Origin: Pseudochelatococcus lubricantis
Lineage (GTDB): Bacteria; Pseudomonadota; Alphaproteobacteria; Rhizobiales; Beijerinckiaceae
Assembly: GCF_011762225.1 (NCBI RefSeq)
Contig: NZ_JAASQI010000002.1
Span: forward strand, 558,001-622,000
DNA length: 64,000 nt
Reading direction: 5' to 3'
Below the pieces are notes generated by a model. The model had not been told where the DNA came from and searched no databases. It saw nothing but the letters and a program-made list of their open reading frames with translations. Below, in pieces: positions 1-7,896 of this stretch. Position numbers and translations under genes: made by a program. Each line of letters begins with the position of its first letter. Within the stretch, counting starts at the first letter, position 1.

Positions 1-388
1 TCTCGATGGCCTCATCCACTTTGCGCTTGGTCTGCTCCTTGCCGATACGGCGGTGGCGAAGCGGATAGGCGACATTTTGCTCGACCGTCATGTGCGGCCA
101 CACGGCATAGGATTGGAACACCATTCCCAGATTGCGGTGCTGGGGAAGGACGAAGCGTTTGTTGACCGGGTCAGCGACGCGCTCGCCGCCAATGTCGATC
201 GTGCCGCCCGTCGGCTTCTCCAGGCCGGCCACCGACCGTAGCGTCGTGGTCTTGCCGCAGCCGGACGGCCCGAGCAGGACGACGATCTCGCCGGGCGCTA
301 TGGTGAAGCTCACGTCGTCCACCGCCGGGCGCAGGTTGGTTGCCCCGAAGCGCTTTTCAAGGTTGCGAATGCGAAGTTCCGCCGACAT
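1..388 (-). CDS. ABC transporter ATP-binding protein, 3' end cut by window edge
   Basis: Nucleotide-binding subunit of an importer; it would hydrolyse ATP at the cytoplasmic face to drive uptake. The visible N-terminal ~129 residues start MSAELRIRNLEKRFG and carry a Walker A (GPSGCGKTT, about residues 39-47) and a Q-loop (MVFQSYAVWPHMTV). The protein runs off the left edge before the signature motif. A GGAGAG ribosome site lies just upstream of the ATG at 388, and the gene follows the binding-protein gene by 12 bases, so the two are cotranscribed. The family is the sulfate/iron/spermidine-type ATPases. Substrate cannot be told from this subunit. Confidence 0.9.
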   Translation of the reverse strand, partial: MSAELRIRNLEKRFGATNLRPAVDDVSFTIAPGEIVVLLGPSGCGKTTTLRSVAGLEKPTGGTIDIGGERVADPVNKRFVLPQHRNLGMVFQSYAVWPHMTVEQNVAYPLRHRRIGKEQTKRKVDEAIE

Positions 389-400
389 CGACCGCTCTCC

Positions 401-1426
401 TTACTGGACGTTGTAGATCGTGTTCCATTCGGCGATCCACGCATTCCGAACGGATTGATACTCGATCGGATCGGGCAGCCAGAGCCTGACCGCGCCTTCC
501 TGCGCGCCGTCGGGCAGGCCTGCCTGCGGCAGCGTGGAAAAGCCGCCCTGGCCCTTCACCCACGCCTGCTGCCCCTCGGCGGAAAGCGACCAGTTCAGGT
601 AGAGCTTGCCGGCGTTGGGATTCCTGGCGGTTTTGGTCAATCCGGCGGCGGACGGGGTGATCGGAATGCCCTCCTGCGGGAAGGATACGCTGACGGGCGC
701 CCCGTCCCGCGCCAGCGGGATCACCGAATTGGATTGCGCGGCGCCGACCGCGACCTCGCCGCGAACGAGGGCGCTGGCCAGCGGCGAACCGCTCGGATAG
801 ACGGTGACGCCGTTTCCAGCCAGCTTCTGCCAGAAGTCGTCCCCCAACTCCTTGCGCTGGAACATGGCGGTCGTCCATGTCGAGCCTCCGGAGTTGGCGA
901 CGACCAGCCCGACCTTGCCCTTGTATTCGGGCTTCAGCAGGTCTGCCCAGCTGGAGGGGCCTTCCGGTACGATGGCGACGTTGTGGGCGAGCACGAAGCC
1001 CCAGGTCGATTTCGGCCACAGGTTGGGTATGGACTTCACCGCATCCGGATAATCGGCCGCATTGGGCGGTGCGTAGTCGGCGAAGGCGTCCTTGATCTCG
1101 GCCACGAGGCCGCGGTCCGACATATCGATCACGTCGGCGCTCAACTGGTTCGCCGAAAGCTCGGTGGCGATGCGCGTTGCCAGCCGGCTCCCCGGAGCAC
1201 GCACGATCTCGACGCGAATGTCGGGAAAGCGCTTGTTGAATTCCTTGACGAGTTCCTGTTCCGCCTCGATCTGGTTGGAGGTGTACAGAACGAGCTTGCC
1301 CTCCTTGCGGGCCGCCTCGATCAGCGCCGCGCCGCCCAGTTCGTCCTGCGCTTTGGCCGCACCCGCCATGGCGAGCACAAGCAAGGATGCAGCAATAGAT
1401 ACTTTATAGGATGTAAAGTATTTCAT
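401..1426 (-). CDS. Extracellular solute-binding protein (family 1) of ABC importer
   Basis: Periplasmic binding protein of 341 residues that delivers ligand to the adjacent permease. It opens with a clear signal peptide (MKYFTSYKVSIAASLLVLAM, cleavage expected after AKA) and the mature part begins QDELGGAALIEAARKEGKLV, typical of the FbpA/AfuA-like branch (LVLYTSNQIEAEQELVKEFN). An upstream in-frame ATG at 1516 would place about 30 polar residues before the signal peptide and is rejected. The iron-coordinating tandem tyrosines of true FbpA are not obvious, and a GntR/FCD regulator nearby suggests an organic ligand, so iron is only one option. Confidence 0.88.
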   Translation of the reverse strand: MKYFTSYKVSIAASLLVLAMAGAAKAQDELGGAALIEAARKEGKLVLYTSNQIEAEQELVKEFNKRFPDIRVEIVRAPGSRLATRIATELSANQLSADVIDMSDRGLVAEIKDAFADYAPPNAADYPDAVKSIPNLWPKSTWGFVLAHNVAIVPEGPSSWADLLKPEYKGKVGLVVANSGGSTWTTAMFQRKELGDDFWQKLAGNGVTVYPSGSPLASALVRGEVAVGAAQSNSVIPLARDGAPVSVSFPQEGIPITPSAAGLTKTARNPNAGKLYLNWSLSAEGQQAWVKGQGGFSTLPQAGLPDGAQEGAVRLWLPDPIEYQSVRNAWIAEWNTIYNVQ

Positions 1427-1521
1427 TGTTTCACTCCCGTTTGTTGGTATTAAGTCTCCGGCTTTGTTTTGTTTTTGCCGGGATATTGGCTGGGCTTCAG
1501 AAGGACCGATCTGCAAAATCT

Positions 1522-3279
1522 CTATTTGGAAAAGGTCGCGAAGGAGCGGGCGACCACCGTGGAAAGACCTATGACAGCGACGAGCAGCAACGTCTGCACG
1601 AGGCTGAACGCTGCCGTGACACCGACATTGCCTCCCTCGTAAAAATCGAGAAGCAGGACCGCCATCGGTATCGTGTCGCTCACGTAAAGGAACAGCGACG
1701 AGCCGAGTTCACGGATGGCGAGGATGAAAAGCAGGCTCATCGACGAGATCAGGCCCGGCATCACCAGCGGCACGATGATCTGACGGATCGTGCCCAGGAC
1801 GCCTACGCCGCAGACCTGAGACGCCTCTTCGAGATCCTTGTGAATTTGCATCAGGGATGTAGACAGAGACTTCACCGAGTCGGGCAGGAAGCGGGCGACG
1901 AAGGCGAGCGCCAGGATCCAGATCGTTCCGTAGAGGTTGAGCGGCAAGCCGATCCAGGCCCAGATGTAGGCCACGCCGACAACAAGGCCGGGAATCGCGA
2001 CCGGTAACGTCGAGATGATATCGAGCGTTCTGCGCCCGGCGAGGTTTGTCCTGTAGACCGTGTAGCTGATGGAGAAAGCCAGCACCCCGCCGATGATCGC
2101 AGTCACCAGGCCGATCTCGAACGTGTTGATAACCGAGCGCCACGTCAGCGGATTGGCGAAAAGCTGCTCGTAATGCGACAGCGAATAGGCTGAGAAATTG
2201 AAGAGCGCCCCGATGTCGGGAATGAACAGGAACTTCTTGAACGAGGCGATGAGCAGCGCGATGGTGGGCAGAATGACGCCGAGCATGAGATACGCGAGGG
2301 CGAACGTAAAGGTGGCCCATTTCCAACTGCCGAGATCGAGTTGCTTGGGCCGGAAGGATTTGCCGGAAACCGTGACGTAGCTGCGCCCTCTCATGATCCG
2401 CTGTTGAAGCAGCACGCACAGGGCCGTTACGGCGATGAGGATGACGGATGTTGCCGCCGCAGCGTTGTAATTGGGTGGAGACCACGAGATCAGGCCGTAG
2501 ATGTAGGTTGTCAGCACGGAAATCTGGGCGGGTGTGCCCAGCGCCGCAGGTATGCCGTAGATGCCCAGCATCACCACGAACGACAGCAGCGTTCCGGACA
2601 GAATCGCGGGCGTTATCAGGGGGAAGACGATAGTGAACAGCGTCCGAAAGGGACCCACGCCGGCGATTTCCGCAGCCTCTTCCAGCGACGGGTCCATGTT
2701 CTTCAATGCCGAGGCCGTGAACATGTAGACGTACGGAGCGTAGTAAATGCCGAAAATGAAGATCATTCCGGCAGTCGAGTAGAAATTGACGCTGAGCGGC
2801 AATCCCATGAATTTGAAAGCGACGTTGATGAGGCCCGTGCGTGGCGACCCAAGCAGGCCCCAGGCAAAGGCGGCCACGAGAGGCGGCACGAAAAGCGGCA
2901 GCATGCCCGCTATTTCGATGAAGCGCCGCATCGGCGTATTGGTTCGCACGGTGGTCCAGGCAAACAGAAGCCCGACGACTACCGCGATCGCCGTGCCGCC
3001 GGTACAGATAACCAGTGAATTCCAGGTCGCCCTCCTGACCGCGGGGTCACTGAGGACGGCCAGGAAATTCGACAGCGAGATGGTGCCCTGGCCAGAGCCG
3101 CTGACGGGATCCTCGTTCGTCAGCGCCCCATAGGTCAGCATGGCGACGGGATACAGAACAAGGAACCCAAGGATGACGAGAAGCAATGCGATCCAGAGAC
3201 GCGGAACTGCCAGCTTCCAAGCGCTTGCCCATCGGTAATCGGTGTAAGGCGCGGCCGATTTCGGCGCGGTTGCTTCCAT
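1522..3279 (-). CDS. Fused two-domain ABC transporter permease
   Basis: Inner-membrane channel of the importer, 585 residues with about twelve hydrophobic segments. It holds two binding-protein-dependent permease domains in tandem, as in FbpB/AfuB/ThiP-type importers. Each half has an EAA-like loop: LEEAAEIAGVGPFRTLFTIV near residue 200 and LEEASQVCGVGVLGTIRQII near 485. The first gene of the minus-strand trio permease, binding protein, ATPase; 95 bases separate it from the binding protein. The 258 bases upstream carry two palindromic repeat elements and presumably the operon promoter. Substrate unknown. Confidence 0.9.
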   Translation of the reverse strand: MEATAPKSAAPYTDYRWASAWKLAVPRLWIALLLVILGFLVLYPVAMLTYGALTNEDPVSGSGQGTISLSNFLAVLSDPAVRRATWNSLVICTGGTAIAVVVGLLFAWTTVRTNTPMRRFIEIAGMLPLFVPPLVAAFAWGLLGSPRTGLINVAFKFMGLPLSVNFYSTAGMIFIFGIYYAPYVYMFTASALKNMDPSLEEAAEIAGVGPFRTLFTIVFPLITPAILSGTLLSFVVMLGIYGIPAALGTPAQISVLTTYIYGLISWSPPNYNAAAATSVILIAVTALCVLLQQRIMRGRSYVTVSGKSFRPKQLDLGSWKWATFTFALAYLMLGVILPTIALLIASFKKFLFIPDIGALFNFSAYSLSHYEQLFANPLTWRSVINTFEIGLVTAIIGGVLAFSISYTVYRTNLAGRRTLDIISTLPVAIPGLVVGVAYIWAWIGLPLNLYGTIWILALAFVARFLPDSVKSLSTSLMQIHKDLEEASQVCGVGVLGTIRQIIVPLVMPGLISSMSLLFILAIRELGSSLFLYVSDTIPMAVLLLDFYEGGNVGVTAAFSLVQTLLLVAVIGLSTVVARSFATFSK

Positions 3280-3300
3280 TGTTTCCTCCAGAGTGCCGCT

Positions 3301-3396
3301 AGAATCTGTCTTATTTTCGTTTAAAAAAGACAGAATCCAGATTTTTTGATTTAGCGAATTCTGATCGATTAGCTGATTTCAACTGATCGGAAAGCG
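3301..3396 (+). repeat. Mosaic intergenic palindrome, module B (copy 1)
   Basis: Holds an inverted repeat GAATCTGTCTTATTTTC...AAAAGACAGAATCC followed by GCGAATTCTGATCG and, 20 bases on, GATCGGAAAGCGCTC. The same order of motifs recurs at 4375-4452, on the opposite strand at 20286-20362, and in a shortened form at 27025-27063. It lies between the importer permease and its regulator. This copy is the most diverged and carries an insertion inside the last motif. Confidence 0.6.
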
Positions 3397-3428
3397 CTCC
3401 AGCGGCTTATCAATTTTTAATTATTTCC

Positions 3429-3523
3429 GGCATTTCGATGAAACGCCGAAATATAGAAGGTTGTTGGTATTGCGCGTTTTCTTCACGCGGAGCGGTATCC
3501 ACTTTGCGTGAAAACGCTTTAGT
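3429..3523 (+). repeat. Mosaic intergenic palindrome, module A (copy 1)
   Basis: Two small inverted repeats in tandem: CGGCATTTCGATGAAACGCCG, then GCGTTTTCTTCACGC paired with GCGTGAAAACGC across about 17 bases. The same pair with the same spacing is found at 20191-20285, showing this is a dispersed element and not a terminator private to one gene. Confidence 0.7.
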
Positions 3524-3537
3524 AGGCTGGCGGGGCG

Positions 3538-4233
3538 TCATCCGACTTCAGGCATGATGCCGAGATCGAGGTGGGCGGCCATGAGGGCTCTCGCGTCGGC
3601 GGCGGAGCCTCGTTCGATCGCCTCGATAATTGCCTCGTGCTGCGCCATGCGGACTGACGCCGGGCGCGGGATGAAACCGCCCTGTGTCCATGCGCGGGCG
3701 AACATCTCATGGGCGACGCGCTGCAGCTCGACGAGATAGGGGTTGCCCGTAGCCCGCGCTATGAGGGCCTCGAACTGCAGGTCGAGCGCAAACTCGTTCT
3801 TGACCCGGATGACGTCGATCCGACTGTTGTCGACGTGACGGCGGATTTCCGCGATCAGCTTCCTGTTGCAAACCTGTGCGGCAACGCCGGCCACCTCAAC
3901 GTCAACGAGCTTGCGCGCGTCGGAAACCTGCTGGAGCAGCTTGCGCTTCTCGACGTCGCCCAACTCGGCGATATTGGCGAACGGCCGGATCTGTGCCTCG
4001 CATACGAAAGTCCCGGTTCCGGGCCGGACCTCGATGATCCCCGTGCTTTGCAGGGTCTTCAAGGCTTCGCGCAGCGTGGACCGGCTCACGCCGAGCGACG
4101 CCGCCAGCTCGCGCTCCGAGCCCAGCCTGTCGCCCGCTTTGAACCGCTTCTCGGCGATCAAACGCTGGATCTGCTGCACGATTGCCTCAGATGCGGTCCG
4201 TTTTTCGATAGGAGATATTCCGAGGTCGCTCAT
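3538..4233 (-). CDS. GntR family transcriptional regulator, FadR/FCD subfamily
   Basis: DNA-binding repressor or activator of 231 residues. The N-terminal winged helix-turn-helix (about 12-80) is textbook GntR: AGDRLGSERELAASLGVSRS followed by TLREALKTLQSTGIIEVRPG. The C-terminal FCD ligand-binding domain (about 95-225) contains the usual metal-site context (LDLQFEALIARATGNPYLVEL). FCD regulators usually sense small organic acids or related metabolites. It is upstream of the importer on the same strand, so the importer is its likely target; a perfect FadR-type operator 44 bases before its own start suggests autoregulation. Confidence 0.92.
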   Translation of the reverse strand: MSDLGISPIEKRTASEAIVQQIQRLIAEKRFKAGDRLGSERELAASLGVSRSTLREALKTLQSTGIIEVRPGTGTFVCEAQIRPFANIAELGDVEKRKLLQQVSDARKLVDVEVAGVAAQVCNRKLIAEIRRHVDNSRIDVIRVKNEFALDLQFEALIARATGNPYLVELQRVAHEMFARAWTQGGFIPRPASVRMAQHEAIIEAIERGSAADARALMAAHLDLGIMPEVG

Positions 4234-4276
4234 TCTGACCGCTCTATGGGTTTGGTTAGAACATCCGGTGGCCAGA

Positions 4277-4287
4277 TGGTCAGACCA
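4277..4287. promoter_or_regulatory. FadR-type GntR operator
   Basis: TGGTCAGACCA is a perfect 11-base inverted repeat matching the TGGTNNNACCA core bound by FadR-subfamily regulators. It sits 44 bases upstream of the GntR start codon, where binding would control that promoter. Binding itself is inferred. Confidence 0.6.
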
Positions 4288-4374
4288 GTATCTTGGGCGT
4301 GATGGGGCATGTCAAGCGTTTTTGCGGTCCGCCGCTTGTTCGACTCTCGATATGTTCGAATCCTGCTCAAGGCG

Positions 4375-4452
4375 CGGTGTCCTGTCCAAGTTGAAGCAGG
4401 AAAGAGTCTGGGTTCCGCGTTTTTGATCGAATTCTGGTCGGAAAGCGCTCTT
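4375..4452 (+). repeat. Mosaic intergenic palindrome, module B (copy 2), upstream of cas3
   Basis: Aligns with the reverse complement of 20286-20362 over the stretch GAAGCAGGAAAGAGTCTGG ... GAATTCTGGTCGGAAAGCG, ending GCTCT. It fills much of the 285-base gap between the GntR gene and cas3, 66 bases before the cas3 start, so it overlaps or neighbours the cas promoter. No other gene is visible in this gap. Confidence 0.65.
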
Positions 4453-4518
4453 AGAACGCATCCCGCGCAGATCGATATCGAAAACGCTCTGAAGCATGCT
4501 GCCAACTGAGAGAATGAT

Positions 4519-6756
4519 ATGATTTATTATGCACATACGGGAAAGAGGGCGGACAAGAGCGACTGGCAGATTCTGAGGGAGCATTCGCTGGCAGTTGCCA
4601 AGCTGGCGGAGGCAATGGCGGCGCGTCTGGGGCTCGCGAACGCGGCCCGTCTGGCCGGGCTGCTGCATGATCTCGGTAAGTACACGGCGGCATTCCAAAG
4701 ACGCCTCGATGGCGCGCCTGAAGGGGTCGATCACTCGACGGCTGGAGCGCAGGCGGTTCTTTCGCTCACTTCGGGGCCGGACAGAAGCATCGCTGAACTG
4801 ATTGCCTACGCGATTGCCGGTCATCATGCGGGCTTGCCGGACCGGCGAGGCGAAGTGCGCGGTACGTTGAACGACCGTCTCGATAAAGTTACTGTCCCTC
4901 CCGATCCCGCCTGGGAAACGGAACTGCTTCCAAATGCCGAAAAGCTTGTTCCGGAGTTTTTCTCACGTATCCGCAATCCGCATGCGGCGTTCCAGATCTC
5001 GGTTATCGGGCGGATGATCTTTTCCTGTCTCGTAGATGCCGATTACAGGGATACCGAAGCCTTTTACATGGCGCTGGAAGGGCGGCAGGCGGATCGTGAG
5101 TGGTGCGCTTTGCGGGCATTGCTTCCCGGTTTCCATGACGCTTTCGGCGCCTACATGGACGGGAAAAAGTCCGATACGCCATTGAATCGGCTGCGCGGCG
5201 ACATCCTCGCCCATGTCCGTGCCCGGGCTGTGGAAAGGCCCGGCCTTTTCACGCTCACCGTGCCGACCGGTGGAGGCAAGACGCTTGCGTCGCTGGCCTT
5301 CGCGCTGGACCACGCACGGGCGCATGGCCACGCGCGTATCATCTATGCCATTCCCTTCACGTCGATCATCGACCAGACGGCGGCGATTTTTCGTGAGATC
5401 CTTGGGCGCGAGCATGTGTTGGAACATCACTCCGCTATCGATGAAGAGAAACACGGCCGTGAAGGGCCGCCGCAGCAACGGGACAAGTTGAAGCTCGCCA
5501 TGGAGGACTGGGCTGCGCCCGTGGTGGTGACGACCAATGTGCAATTGTTTGAAAGTTTGTTCGCGGCGCGGCCGTCACGGGCGCGGAAGCTGCACAACAT
5601 CGCCAACAGCGTCATCATTCTCGATGAGGCACAGACGATTCCGCGTCATCTGCTGACGCCCTGCATGCGAATGCTGGATGAATTGGCGCTGAACTACGGC
5701 TGCACCATCGTGCTCTGTACGGCGACCCAGCCTGCGCTGGATGAGCGCGACCTTCCCCACGGCCTGCCGCTCGCGGGCCGGGAACTTGCGCCCGATCCCA
5801 AGGGGCTCGCGGACAAGCTGTGCCGGGCGCGTATCCGGCATGTCGGCGATATGGATAACGATGCTCTCATTCGCGCGCTCCGGAACGAGCCGCAGGCGCT
5901 CGTGATCGTCAACAGCCGCAGGCATGCGTTTGAGCTTTACAAGGAGGCTGAGTCAGCGGGGATTGAAGGGCTGGTGCATCTGACGACACGCCAGTGCGCC
6001 ACGCATCGGCGCCGCATTCTGGAAGAAGTGCGGGAGCGGCTTCGGCGTGAACTGCCGGTAAGGGTGATCGCCACGAGCCTGATCGAAGCGGGGGTCGATA
6101 TCGATTTCCCAAAGGTGTGGCGCGCTGAGGCAGGGTTGGACCAGATCGTTCAGGCGGCCGGACGGTGCAATCGGGAGGGAAAGCGCCCAGTCGACGATAG
6201 TATCGTCAGCGTATTCCGCGCGCCCGATTATTCGCCGCCTGTCGAGATCGCCGGGTTGATCGGTGATATGCAGCGTATCATGGACGATCATCCGGATTTG
6301 CTTTCCGTCAATGCAATGCAGGCCTATTTCGCAGAAGTATACTGGCGGCTAGGTGAGGGCAGGCTGGATGAAAAGAAGATCTGTGAACGGTTCAGGATTG
6401 TGCGTGGCGGGACGGATTTTGCCTATCGCTCGGCGGCAGCAGATTTTCGCATGATCGAAAGCGGCATGGAGCCGGTGATCGTGGCTTTGGACGACGCTGC
6501 GCGCGAGGCTGTGGCTAGACTTGGCGTGCCGGATATTTCCTCCGGCACGATCGCACGTCAATTACAGAGCTACGTGGTGCAGGTGCCGCCGAAGGCGCGG
6601 GCGTTGCTGATTGCCAATAAGCAGGCTTACTTCGCGCATCCAGAGTTGCGCGGCGATCAGTTTGCGGTGCTGGGCAATATGAAGCTCTACCGGGAAGATG
6701 TTGGGCTGATCTGGGAGGATGCCGATTATCTGGCGATAGAGGATTTGGTTGTGTGA
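4519..6756 (+). CDS. cas3: Type I-C CRISPR-associated helicase-nuclease Cas3
   Basis: Effector nuclease recruited by Cascade to unwind and degrade target DNA. 745 residues: N-terminal HD nuclease (H22, H50-D51 in LLHDLGKYT), then a superfamily 2 helicase with Walker A VPTGGGKT (~248-256), DEAQ-type motif II in ILDEAQTIP (~369), motif III TATQP, and motif VI-like QAAGRCNREG. All key residues are present, so the protein should be active. It is the first gene of the cas set, followed by a hairpin and a non-cas gene before cas5c. The ATG at 4519 is preferred; the ATG five bases upstream stops at once. Confidence 0.97.
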   Translation: MIYYAHTGKRADKSDWQILREHSLAVAKLAEAMAARLGLANAARLAGLLHDLGKYTAAFQRRLDGAPEGVDHSTAGAQAVLSLTSGPDRSIAELIAYAIAGHHAGLPDRRGEVRGTLNDRLDKVTVPPDPAWETELLPNAEKLVPEFFSRIRNPHAAFQISVIGRMIFSCLVDADYRDTEAFYMALEGRQADREWCALRALLPGFHDAFGAYMDGKKSDTPLNRLRGDILAHVRARAVERPGLFTLTVPTGGGKTLASLAFALDHARAHGHARIIYAIPFTSIIDQTAAIFREILGREHVLEHHSAIDEEKHGREGPPQQRDKLKLAMEDWAAPVVVTTNVQLFESLFAARPSRARKLHNIANSVIILDEAQTIPRHLLTPCMRMLDELALNYGCTIVLCTATQPALDERDLPHGLPLAGRELAPDPKGLADKLCRARIRHVGDMDNDALIRALRNEPQALVIVNSRRHAFELYKEAESAGIEGLVHLTTRQCATHRRRILEEVRERLRRELPVRVIATSLIEAGVDIDFPKVWRAEAGLDQIVQAAGRCNREGKRPVDDSIVSVFRAPDYSPPVEIAGLIGDMQRIMDDHPDLLSVNAMQAYFAEVYWRLGEGRLDEKKICERFRIVRGGTDFAYRSAAADFRMIESGMEPVIVALDDAAREAVARLGVPDISSGTIARQLQSYVVQVPPKARALLIANKQAYFAHPELRGDQFAVLGNMKLYREDVGLIWEDADYLAIEDLVV

Positions 6757-6760
6757 TTGA

Positions 6761-7213
<453 letters not shown>

Positions 7214-7227
7214 AACAGGAGGTGTCG

Positions 7228-7896
7228 TTGGCTTATGGCATCAGACTCAGCGTCTCTGGCGACAACGCTTGTTTTACGAGGGCGGAACTAAAAGTGGAGC
7301 GTGTCAGCTATGATATTATGACTCCCTCAGCGGCGCGCGGAATTCTTGAATCTATACACTGGAAGCCGGCTATAAATTTTATTATAGACGCGATTCACGT
7401 CCTCAAGCCCATCAAGTTCCAATCCATTCGCCGCAACGAGGTCGGGCACAAGGCGCCGGCTGGCAAGATCAAGACAGCCATGAACCGAGGCAGCCTCGAA
7501 GGGCTGCAATTGCTGGTTGACGAGGAACGTCAGCAGCGGGCGTCCACCGTTCTTGTCGATGTCGCCTATGTCATCGAAGCGCATTTCGTGCTGACCGACA
7601 GGGCGGGCCCTGATGACAGCGTGGGCAAGCATCTCGATATGTTCAACCGGCGCGCCGCGCGCGGACAATGTTTTCACCAGCCTTGCCTTGGCACGCGCGA
7701 GTTCGCTGCCCGTTTCTCCCTGCTGCCGGCCGGTCAGCCGTTGCCGAAGGCCATCGACGAGACACGCGATCTCGGGCTCATGCTGTGGGACATCGACCAC
7801 AAGGCGAAGGACCGCCCATCGCTGTTCTTCATGGCGCGGATGGAAAATGGCATCGTCAGGGTGCCGGCACCCGGCTCGCCGGAGGTCTTGCGATGA
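7228..7896 (+). CDS. cas5c: Type I-C Cascade subunit and crRNA endonuclease Cas5c (Cas5d)
   Basis: In type I-C, Cas5 replaces Cas6: it cleaves the repeat at the base of its stem and holds the 5' handle. The N-terminus AYGIRLSVSGDNACFTRAEL, continuing with KVERVSYDIMTPSAARGILE, is diagnostic of Cas5d. About 222 residues. An AGGAGG at 7217-7222 lies 5 bases before TTG at 7228, which makes TTG the better start; the GTG at 7222 overlaps the ribosome site itself. The stop overlaps the cas8c start by four bases. Confidence 0.95.
   Translation: MAYGIRLSVSGDNACFTRAELKVERVSYDIMTPSAARGILESIHWKPAINFIIDAIHVLKPIKFQSIRRNEVGHKAPAGKIKTAMNRGSLEGLQLLVDEERQQRASTVLVDVAYVIEAHFVLTDRAGPDDSVGKHLDMFNRRAARGQCFHQPCLGTREFAARFSLLPAGQPLPKAIDETRDLGLMLWDIDHKAKDRPSLFFMARMENGIVRVPAPGSPEVLR

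Noticed and set aside
401-1426. Naming the importer as ferric iron (FbpABC)
   Set aside because: Fold and gene layout fit, but the iron-binding tyrosines were not identified and the GntR/FCD regulator suggests another ligand.
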